DNA of 5,336 nucleotides, taken from Planctomycetota bacterium (GTDB taxonomy: Bacteria; Planctomycetota; Planctomycetia; Pirellulales; Lacipirellulaceae). The notes below the pieces were generated by a model. It made no database searches, was not told where the DNA came from, and worked only from the letters and a program-made list of their open reading frames with translations. The stretch's first letter is position 1; every line of letters begins with the position of its first letter. This document shows positions 1 through 5,336 of the stretch, in pieces. The position numbers and the translations under genes are program-made. The DNA is taken from NCBI GenBank assembly GCA_013151315.1, contig JAADIN010000194.1, forward strand, positions 1 through 5,336. The letters run 5' to 3'.

Positions 1-1793
1 CCGGCTCCGAGGCGTCGCGTTTTCGACGTCGGGACTCCGCGATTTCAACTTTTCCTGTTTCGGCCGACCAAGTGGCGAGCGCTGCGAGCGTACCTGCCAA
101 GTAACCATCATGACAAGCATGACGCTGAATTTTGCCGCTCGAAGTTTTCGGAATGCTCCCTGATTTGAGCAACACGATCGCCGAGACGGCGAGCTCGTTT
201 TCGATCGCTACTTTTTTGCGTATCGCGTCGATGATTTCTTGGTAGTTGAGACCTCGCAGGCGAACGGTCTCCTGCACGACCACGAGTTTTTCATCGCCTT
301 CTTCGCCCACAATAACCGCAGCCCCGCCATCGTTTTTCACATGCTCGTGAGCCGCCTGGACAGCTTGCTCGATGTCTTGTGGGTAATGATTGACGCCACG
401 AAGAATGATCAGATCCTTGAGTCGCCCCGTGACAAACAGCTCGCCATCGCGCTGAAAGCCCAAGTCACCGGTGCGCAGGAAGGGCCCGCGACCATCACTG
501 AGCCTTGCCTGGAAAATTTCCTTGGTCAGATCGTCGCGTTGCCAATAGCCTCGAGCGACGCTCGGCCCCGAGACCCAAATTTCGCCCACATTCGCCAAAG
601 GGCTCGAAAGTTTCGGGATCGGCAATCTGAATCTGCTGGTCGAGAAGATTGCCGCCGCTGCCGACCAATTCTCGGGATCCCTTCGATCCGGATTCGGCTT
701 CGATAACTTCGTGATTTTCGAGTCCCTCGACCTCGAAGGAGCGAACCACGGGTGGCGATTGCTTAAAACCACCAGTCACGATAAGCGTCGCTTCCGCCAG
801 GCCGTAACAAGGATAAAACGCCTCACGCCGAAAACCGCATTCGGCAAACGCTTCGCTAAAACGATCGATCGTCGCCGCCCGCACGGGCTCCGCACCGTTG
901 AAAGCGAGCGACCAGCGGCTCAAATCAAGAACCGCCTTCTGCTCGGCAGTGACCTTCTCGACGCACAGATCGTAGGCAAAGTTGGGCCCGCCACTGATCG
1001 TCGCCCCGCTCTGAGACATCAATTGCAGCCAACGGGCGGGTCTCTGAAGGAAGTGAGTCGGCGAAAGGAGCGTATTCGATTTGCCCATGTAGAGCGGCTG
1101 CAGAATGCCTCCGATCAACCCCATATCGTGGTAGAGAGGCAACCAAAAGCAGCCGCTACCCGAACGCGTATGTTCAAACGCGTAGGAGATCATTGCCGAG
1201 TTGTGCATCAGATTGGCATGCGAAAGCATCACCCCTTTGGGGGTACCCGTCGAGCCCGAGGTATATTGGAAGAACGCCAGCGTTTCGCCATGCACGTCGG
1301 GACGACGCCAACTGTCGGCCAAGCCCTCGTCGCACTGGTCGGTCGCGCGCCAACGGATTTGCTGCAGTGCTGGCGTTTCGCCGATCATCGTCTGCACACG
1401 TTGCAAGACGTCAAAGGTCGTCAGCGCGATCTTTGCTTGGGCATCGTTGGCGATCGCATCAATCCGAGCCATGTTGCGATTGCGGCGCGGTGGATAAGCC
1501 GGCACCGCAGTAACTCCCGCATACAGACAACCAAAAAAGGCCGCCACAAAGTCCAAGCCCGAGGGATAGAGTAGCAAGGCTCGCTCGCCCTCAAGGTCCA
1601 TCGCCTGAAGCGAAGCCGCGATCGCGCGCGCTTTTCGATCGACATCGGCATAGGTCCACTCGACGGCTTTTTTCTCGCCATCAAGGAGAAAACGAAAGCC
1701 CATGTCGTTGCCCTGATGCAGCGCGCGATGCTGCAAGAGCTCGATCAAGTTGGACGGGCCAAAGAATGAACCAGGAAGATGGTCGAGATGCAC
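1..1793 (-). CDS. Fatty acyl-AMP ligase (FAAL), frame broken once, 3' end beyond window
   Basis: ANL-superfamily adenylating enzyme. Members activate a fatty acid with ATP to an acyl-adenylate and, in the FAAL branch, pass it to an acyl carrier protein or polyketide synthase rather than to CoA. Visible motifs are the P-loop YTSGSTGTPKG (residues 177-187), WLPLYHDMGLIGG (217-229), SGGPNFAYDLCV (267-278), NGAEPV (299-304) and YPCYGLAEATL (327-337). A longer segment after the last motif (about 340-380) fits the FAAL-specific insertion. The first frame then runs out of homology near residue 401. The next frame continues with VGEIWVSGPSVARGYW, RTGDLG (458-475), GRLKDLIILRG (395-427) and KTSSGKIQR (122-148), and stays open to position 1. 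About 597 residues are visible, near full FAAL length, but roughly 40 residues follow the last motif, so an ACP or other domain may continue outside. The start is GTG at 1793, because no ATG, GTG or TTG lies between it and the in-frame stop at 1869-1871. No Shine-Dalgarno site is visible. Family assignment is secure; whether the gene is intact is not. Confidence 0.9.
590..603 (-). other. Frameshift site inside the FAAL gene
   Basis: Upstream the minus-strand frame reads ...DPETFEP; downstream the frame that carries homology reads VGEIWVSGPS. Joining them needs the removal of one base (or the gain of two). The interval contains CCC followed by TTT on the minus strand (602-597). Deleting one T or C there gives FEPLANVGEIWVSG, which reads naturally for this family. 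Left as is, the first frame ends at a stop at 495-497 after 432 residues, losing the RTGDLG, hinge and C-terminal lysine motifs. Confidence 0.8.
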
Positions 1794-2325
1794 GCGTGAA
1801 TACCAGGGGAAATGACGAATGACGGAACGACGAAAATCCGCAGGCGGTAGGGTGGCTACCGGATGGAACTACGCTATTGAAGGCGGGAGGCTATCGGAAA
1901 CGACGGCTCGGCACAGGGACACGAGCCAACGCCGGCTCCCAGCACGGGTTCTTGTACCTAAGCAATGACCATCGGTAGATCAGAGGGGAAAACCAAAGAA
2001 GAATGGGGCGTGGCAGCGAAAATTGCATGCCCCCATTGTAAGTCGCCCAAATCATCGACGCACCCCCTGCAAAGGGAAATCTTGGAGAGAATAACGCACC
2101 ATACATTACTCGACTCTGCAACCCAACCTACCACTAGATAGGGGGATATTCAACTCGGTAGGGCACCAAAATGACCGGAATTTGCAACGCTAAATGTTGT
2201 GGTGCCAGCATGTTGCGCAAATGCGACATCCCTTCAGCAGGCCGCATAGACTACGCACTTGCTAGCCTCGCCCTAGGCGACAGACCTTGCCACGCAGATA
2301 CTCGATAAGCCCAGGTCAGCCCATT
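1794..2325. other. Gene-poor intergenic region upstream of the FAAL gene
   Basis: No convincing gene was found here. The only longer open frame (1891-2121, minus) encodes a composition-poor peptide without motifs, Shine-Dalgarno site or helical pattern. A weak inverted repeat pairs GGCACCAAAA (2162-2171) with TTGTGGTGCC (2197-2206) with one mismatch. No tRNA-like cloverleaf or clear sigma-70 promoter could be read by eye, though the FAAL promoter should lie in this stretch. Confidence 0.5.
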
Positions 2326-2381
2326 GTAGCACGCTTCTCCGAGTCGTGTACTTTACGACACGACTCGGAGAGGCGTGCTAC
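2326..2381. repeat. Near-perfect palindromic element (24-bp arms, 8-base loop)
   Basis: Left arm 2326-2349 begins GTAGCACGC and ends CTCCGAGTCGTGT; right arm 2358-2381 is its reverse complement with a single T/G wobble (2335 with 2372). The loop is ACTTTACG (2350-2357). The right edge can refold into an alternative hairpin, GCTACT (2377-2382) with AGTAGC (2391-2396). There is no T-run after it, so a simple intrinsic terminator is not the best reading. It looks like a REP/MITE-type intergenic element; that class is inference. Confidence 0.8.
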
Positions 2382-2521
2382 TCTGCAGAAAGTAGCCGGA
2401 TCGCAAGACTCGCAAATCCCAATTAGAATTCCAAAAGAAACCCACAATGTACTTGCTGTTCTCCGCGTGAGTGGGAATAATGAAAGGGTGTCACTGGCAT
2501 TTCTTTCACCCCCTAACTAGT

Positions 2522-2526
2522 AGGAG
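2522..2526 (+). promoter_or_regulatory. Ribosome binding site deciding a TTG start
   Basis: AGGAG, in the context TAGGAGAGCAACC, sits 7 bases before TTG at 2534-2536. The alternative upstream in-frame starts (GTG 2471, ATG 2480) have no comparable site, and they would add a His/Phe-rich stretch unlike the rest of the protein. Confidence 0.6.
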
Positions 2527-2533
2527 AGCAACC

Positions 2534-2722
2534 TTGCTCACTGAAAGCGAAGTCTCGCGTAGTTGGAACCGACTGTTCAAATCAACTGACCTCACGACGG
2601 ATACCTTCGACAATGCAGAGAACTTGCTAGACGAGTTGCGGCCCGAAAGTCCGCTGCGACATCGACTGGGCAGTGAACTAGAAGAGCTGAGAGAGCTTCA
2701 CGCCTCGCGCATCGAAGCCTAG
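2534..2722 (+). CDS. Small acidic helical protein of unknown function (62 aa)
   Basis: I do not recognise this family. From the TTG start the product is 62 residues, rich in Glu, Leu and Arg, with no signal peptide, membrane segment or metal-binding motif. The N-terminal half contains SEVSRSWNRLF and a Thr/Asp-rich turn (DLTTDTFDNAENLLDEL). The C-terminal half, with SPLRHRLGSELEELREL, reads as one amphipathic helix. This composition, together with the good ribosome binding site, supports a real cytoplasmic protein, possibly a small adaptor or partner of another protein; that role is a guess. It stands alone: a palindromic element lies about 150 bases upstream, and an inverted repeat begins 8 bases after its stop, separating it from the convergent manA. 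If the upstream GTG at 2471 were used it would be 83 residues. Confidence 0.6.
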   Translation: MLTESEVSRSWNRLFKSTDLTTDTFDNAENLLDELRPESPLRHRLGSELEELRELHASRIEA

Positions 2723-2730
2723 TATTCTGG

Positions 2731-2812
2731 GTGAGCCGCACGGCGCTAGCCGCGGGTGCCACTGAGGTGACTCAAACCCTACGAAACCCGACGCTAGCGC
2801 GTTGCGGCTCAC
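2731..2812. repeat. Intergenic inverted repeat with 27-base arms, overlapping the manA stop
   Basis: Left arm 2731-2757 starts GTGAGCCGCA and ends CGGGT; right arm 2786-2812 is its reverse complement except at four positions, in two adjacent pairs. Both arms share the core GCGCTAGC. The loop is 28 bases. The paired mismatches suggest either decay or a defined element family. It sits between two convergent genes, so it could also act as a two-way terminator. The right arm covers the last codon positions of manA, whose TGA (2809-2811 complement) is part of the GTGAGCC end. Confidence 0.8.
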
Positions 2813-3774
2813 GGGAGATAACTGTCGAGTACGACCGCATGGTCTTGTGCGACCGCTTCGACTCTGTCCGCTGCGGCGGGAAGTAGGCACGTTTCGCCTT
2901 TCTCGAACGGGGTGCCGCTGATCTTGACGGCCCCTTCCACGACAACAAGTAAATGAAACCGCTGGTCGCCGCCAAGGGTTTGCGCGCCTTCGAGAGTGCA
3001 TCGATCGAGCACAAACTTGTCGCAAGCAACCAATCGCTCGCGGCCAGCAGTTCCCGTTCCGACAGGCTTCTGCAACGCGACCGGGCCACGAGAAAAATCG
3101 ATCGTCGCCAGCGATTGCTCGAGGTGCAGTTCGCGAGGATTTCCCTCGGAGTCCACTCGGTTCCAGTCGAACAACCGAAACGTCGTATCGCTCGCCTGCT
3201 GGATTTCGGCAATCACGAGCCCCGCACCAAGCGCATGCACCGTGCCTGCCTCGATGAAAACGCAGTCGCCCACCTCGGGTTGAAATTCGTGGAGGCATTT
3301 TTCGCACGTGCCATTTTTCAGCGAACGGCGCAGGTCGTCGCGTGTGACGCCCGACTTCAGCCCGGCGTAGATTTTGCTCCCCGGTTCGGCTGCCAGCACC
3401 ACCCAGGCCTCGGTTTTTCCTAGATCGGGTGGAGTGAGCCGAGCCCCCTGCTCGTCGTTGGGATGGACTTGGACCGACAGGGTCCGATTGCAATCCAAAA
3501 ATTTTAGTAGGAGCGGAAACTGCTGCTGCCCGGCATGTTTGCCAAAAAGCTCCCTATTATGGTCGACCACCAATTGCCGAAGCGCGCGGCCCGCGAGTGC
3601 TCCGTCGAGTACCACGCTTTGGTCTTCGCCATGGTCAACCGCTTCCCAACTCTCGGCGTAGTCGTCCCCCTCGCCAAGCGATTTGCCCAGCATCGTTTCC
3701 AACCGCCGGCCACCCCACAGGTAGCGGCGAAAAATCGGCTGGAGTTTCAGGGGGTAATTGCAGATGCTAGACAT
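2809..3774 (-). CDS. manA: Mannose-6-phosphate isomerase, class I (short form)
   Basis: Zinc-dependent cupin enzyme that interconverts fructose-6-phosphate and mannose-6-phosphate in the cytoplasm, feeding GDP-mannose and surface polysaccharide synthesis or mannose catabolism. At 321 residues it matches the short bacterial form of about 315 (Bacillus ManA-like). The N-terminus has the family's RYLWGGRRL (17-25) and ESWE (41-44). Predicted zinc ligands are Q102 and H104 in SVQVHPND, E122 in GKTEAW and H180 in EAGTVHALGAG. The substrate-binding arginine is R200 in SDTTFRLFDWNR. The last 80 residues form the second, degenerate cupin domain. The ATG at 3774 is the natural start; no Shine-Dalgarno site precedes it. 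The gene is divergent from tatC with only 45 bases between them, and its stop codon lies inside an inverted repeat. All key residues are present, so it should be active. Confidence 0.95.
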   Translation of the reverse strand: MSSICNYPLKLQPIFRRYLWGGRRLETMLGKSLGEGDDYAESWEAVDHGEDQSVVLDGALAGRALRQLVVDHNRELFGKHAGQQQFPLLLKFLDCNRTLSVQVHPNDEQGARLTPPDLGKTEAWVVLAAEPGSKIYAGLKSGVTRDDLRRSLKNGTCEKCLHEFQPEVGDCVFIEAGTVHALGAGLVIAEIQQASDTTFRLFDWNRVDSEGNPRELHLEQSLATIDFSRGPVALQKPVGTGTAGRERLVACDKFVLDRCTLEGAQTLGGDQRFHLLVVVEGAVKISGTPFEKGETCLLPAAADRVEAVAQDHAVVLDSYLP

Positions 3775-3783
3775 TCAATTAGA

Positions 3784-3818
3784 CTACAACCTAGAGCCTC
3801 CAGCCTAAAGCCTAATTC
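3784..3818. repeat. Degenerate tandem heptamer repeat (5 units) between manA and tatC
   Basis: Five consecutive 7-base units: CTACAAC, CTAGAGC, CTCCAGC, CTAAAGC, CTAATTC. The consensus is CTAAAGC (GCTTTAG on the other strand), with each unit differing at 0 to 2 positions. The array ends one base before the tatC ATG and fills most of the 45-base gap between the divergent starts. Confidence 0.6.
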
Positions 3819-3819
3819 T

Positions 3820-4869
3820 ATGCCCGACCCCCGCCATGATGTCCCTCGCCACGATGAACAGTTGCTCGAAAAGACAAAAATGTCTTTCTCCGAGCATCTC
3901 GAAGAGCTCCGTCGGGCGCTGTTCAAGTCGATTGCCGCCCTGCTGGTGGGCGCACTTTTTGGGCTGATGATCGGCGGCTCCGTCGTCGACCATATCCAGA
4001 CCCCGCTACGCGAAGCTCTCGAAAAGTTCTACCGAGGTCAGGCGTCAGATGAAAATCTGGAGCGACTCAAAGAAGTTGAGAAAGAAGGGCTCCCCGTCCC
4101 AAGTGATCTCGAAGCCACGGCCAAGGCCCAAGCCGACGAGGGCTTGGTTCCAAAAGTCTTTTTAATCGATCCCAACGAGTGGGCACGTGCGTTAGGGCAG
4201 GAAGTGCCGAATACAATTCCCTCCTCGCGCGACGATCTTATCCGTCTACGCGTCTACCAGCCACTTGAGGACGACCCACGGCTCAACCTGATTAGCCTCG
4301 CCGGCCACGAGCCGTTTATGGTTTATCTCAAAGCATCGCTCGTCGTGGGCGTGATCCTCGCGAGTCCTCTAATTTTCTTTTTCATCTGGGACTTCGTCGC
4401 GGCGGGCCTCTACGGCAATGAACGAAAATACGTTTACGTCTTCCTTCCGATCAGCTTGGGGCTCTTTTTCTCGGGGGCGGCGCTCGCGTTTTTTGTGGTG
4501 TTCGAGTACGTGCTCGATTTTCTGTTTTGGTTCAACGAAGCCATGGGCATCAATCCCACGCCGCGAATCAGCGAATGGATGAGCTTTGTGCTAATGCTGC
4601 CCCTGGGATTTGGCATCAGCTTTCAGTTGCCGCTCGTGATGCTGTTCCTCGAACGCATTGGCATATTTACGGTGGATGTCTACCTGAGCAAATGGCGCAT
4701 CGCGATTTTGGTCATCTCGATCATCTCAATGTTCTTGACCCCGTCAGACCCCGGCAGCATGCTCTTGATGGGGGTCCCGCTGGTGGCGCTTTACTTCGTC
4801 GGCATCGCGATGTGCCGTTACATGCCACGCGGGAAGAACCGATTTACGAGGGACGCCGAGATGACGTAG
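3820..4869 (+). CDS. tatC: Twin-arginine translocase subunit TatC with enlarged first periplasmic loop
   Basis: Core inner-membrane subunit of the Tat system, which with TatA/TatB exports folded proteins carrying a twin-arginine signal. At 349 residues it is about 100 longer than usual TatC. Visible hallmarks are FSEHLEELRRALF (23-35, signal-peptide binding face), EPFMVYLKASL (164-174), GLYGNERKYV (196-205, containing the conserved loop Glu at 201), GFGISFQLPLV (263-273) and TPSDPGSMLLMGVPL (307-321). Six membrane segments fall at about 34-54, 168-192, 206-235, 253-277, 293-307 and 313-332. The additional length lies at about 64-157, in the first periplasmic loop, and is charged and helix-rich. 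Q269 replaces the buried Glu found in E. coli TatC, an alternative I recall in other homologues. ATG 3820 was chosen over ATG 3880 because related proteins often have a polar N-terminal extension before the HLEELR motif. No Shine-Dalgarno site is visible. No tatA/tatB is present here. Confidence 0.95.
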   Translation: MPDPRHDVPRHDEQLLEKTKMSFSEHLEELRRALFKSIAALLVGALFGLMIGGSVVDHIQTPLREALEKFYRGQASDENLERLKEVEKEGLPVPSDLEATAKAQADEGLVPKVFLIDPNEWARALGQEVPNTIPSSRDDLIRLRVYQPLEDDPRLNLISLAGHEPFMVYLKASLVVGVILASPLIFFFIWDFVAAGLYGNERKYVYVFLPISLGLFFSGAALAFFVVFEYVLDFLFWFNEAMGINPTPRISEWMSFVLMLPLGFGISFQLPLVMLFLERIGIFTVDVYLSKWRIAILVISIISMFLTPSDPGSMLLMGVPLVALYFVGIAMCRYMPRGKNRFTRDAEMT

Positions 4870-4879
4870 CTGCCTGTTG

Positions 4880-4903
4880 AAAAAGGAACACGGGTGGTGC
4901 CCG
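4880..4903 (-). terminator. Possible weak intrinsic terminator of the 72-aa minus gene
   Basis: On the minus strand CGGG/CCCG pairs around a 5-base loop (4891-4903), followed after six bases by five T residues (4884-4880). It lies 8 bases after the stop of the minus-strand gene and shortly after the tatC stop. The stem is only 4 bp, so this is weak. Confidence 0.25.
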
Positions 4904-4910
4904 GCGATGT

Positions 4911-5129
4911 TTAATTGTCGCTTGCCTTGCGCAACTGGTGCCAACGGCGGAGCGTGGCGATCAACAATCCGTGAACGTCGCGCAGCTTGGCCTGGCGGAG
5001 CCAACATTGGATGCCTGTCGGTAGTTTGCGGTGGTCACAAAAATCGGTGGCCTGCTCTCCATGAAGACGGTAGAGCGAACGAGCCACCTCGGCGTCAAGC
5101 AAAGCACGATCGGAAGAATGGTTCGGCAC
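4911..5129 (-). CDS. Small basic protein of unknown function (72 aa)
   Basis: I do not recognise this family. GTG at 5129 is the chosen start because GGGGAGG (5136-5142) lies 6 bases before it, and because the frame upstream of it becomes Arg/Gly/Pro-rich and unlike a protein. The product is 72 residues with a net positive charge and His/Arg-rich helices. Recognisable stretches are LLDAEVARSLYRLHGEQA, a central FCDHRKLP and QCW with two Cys, and a C-terminal helix LLIATLRRWHQLRKA. There is no signal peptide or membrane segment. It is convergent with tatC, 41 bases between stops, so it is not part of a tat operon. The pattern could suit a small nucleic-acid- or protein-binding factor, but that is only inference. 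A longer version from TTG 5252 (113 residues) is possible but less likely. Confidence 0.55.
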   Translation of the reverse strand: MPNHSSDRALLDAEVARSLYRLHGEQATDFCDHRKLPTGIQCWLRQAKLRDVHGLLIATLRRWHQLRKASDN

Positions 5130-5135
5130 GAGAAG

Positions 5136-5142
5136 CCTCCCC
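5136..5142 (-). promoter_or_regulatory. Strong Shine-Dalgarno site for the 72-aa gene
   Basis: Minus-strand GGGGAGG with a 6-base spacer (CTTCTC) to GTG 5129-5127. It is the strongest ribosome binding site in the window, in contrast to the FAAL, manA and tatC genes, which show none. It decides the start of the small gene. Confidence 0.6.
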
Positions 5143-5155
5143 TGGACAAGAGAAA

Positions 5156-5185
5156 ACGGGGCCAAGAGTCCGACGGACTCCCCGT
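5156..5185 (-). promoter_or_regulatory. Hairpin in the presumed leader of the 72-aa gene
   Basis: GAGTC (5166-5170) pairs with GACTC (5176-5180) around CGACG, within a 15-base odd palindrome. ACGGG (5156-5160) then pairs with CCCGT (5181-5185), leaving a 5-base bulge GCCAA (5161-5165). On the minus strand the structure is followed by TTTTCTC and then the Shine-Dalgarno site about 13 bases later. It could be an attenuator, a terminator for an upstream transcript, or an operator-like palindrome. Confidence 0.35.
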
Positions 5186-5336
5186 CAGTATCAGGCTTAC
5201 GACGGCCCTCGCATTCGGTTCGTCCGCCGGGCGCCAAACCCCGTAAGGGCAACGCCGTAGCGGACTTTCCCTCTGAAAAAACCGGCGTATCGTAGAACTA
5301 GCCGATATGAGAAAAGCCAGACTCCCCCTCAACACA

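Noticed and set aside
711..1574. Long plus-strand open frame of 287 codons
   Set aside because: It lies opposite the FAAL core, has no domain motif, and its Arg/His-rich product is typical of an antisense shadow.
1891..2121. Minus-strand 76-codon open frame in the gap upstream of the FAAL gene
   Set aside because: No ribosome binding site, no recognisable motif and irregular composition; treated as chance.
2678..3493. Minus-strand open frame of 271 codons overlapping manA
   Set aside because: Out of frame with the clear manA product, Arg/Ser/Gly-rich and without motifs; a GC-driven shadow.
3535..3819. N-terminal extension of tatC back to 3535
   Set aside because: It is antisense to the start of manA and translates the heptamer array; TatC homology begins after ATG 3820.
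4877..5260. Plus-strand open frame of 127 codons after tatC
   Set aside because: Begins close to the tatC stop but the product is Arg/Gly/Pro-rich with no motif or ribosome site; it mirrors the minus-strand small gene.
4961..5335. Minus-strand open frame reaching the right edge
   Set aside because: Product is low in helical pattern, rich in Ser/Arg/Pro, and overlaps the better-supported 72-residue gene in another frame.
5307..5336. Possible plus-strand gene start (MRKARLPLNT) at the right edge
   Set aside because: Only ten codons are visible and no Shine-Dalgarno site precedes the ATG; plausible but not supportable from this window.

Overview
The window looks like chromosomal DNA of a planctomycete, most likely of the Pirellulales type. 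This is an inference from four things: a moderately high GC content, a TatC with a large extra segment in its first periplasmic loop, a stand-alone-style fatty acyl-AMP ligase (FAAL), and short intergenic inverted repeats and heptad repeats between short, mostly monocistronic genes on alternating strands. No rRNA, tRNA, CRISPR array, transposase or phage gene was seen.

Layout. Positions 1-1793 (minus) hold a FAAL whose 3' end runs off the left edge. Its reading frame is broken once, near 590-603, but is clearly homologous on both sides. Positions 1794-2533 are a gene-poor gap of about 740 bases that contains a near-perfect 24-bp-arm palindrome (2326-2381). A small 62-residue acidic protein of unknown function follows on the plus strand (2534-2722), started at a TTG behind a good Shine-Dalgarno site. 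Between it and the convergent manA lies a second inverted repeat (2731-2812), whose right arm supplies the manA stop codon. Positions 2809-3774 (minus) are a short class I mannose-6-phosphate isomerase. manA and tatC (3820-4869, plus) are divergent and separated by only 45 bases, most of which is a degenerate tandem heptamer. After tatC comes a convergent 72-residue orphan gene on the minus strand (4911-5129), with a strong Shine-Dalgarno site and a hairpin in its presumed leader (5156-5185). The last 150 bases contain no gene I can support.

The genes do not form one pathway. ManA links fructose-6-phosphate to mannose metabolism, TatC is the core of the twin-arginine export system, and the FAAL would activate a fatty acid as an acyl-adenylate for transfer to an acyl carrier protein. 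I see no defence or mobile system. The most distinctive things are the TatC loop insertion, the repeat elements in three intergenic gaps, the broken FAAL frame and the two orphan small genes.
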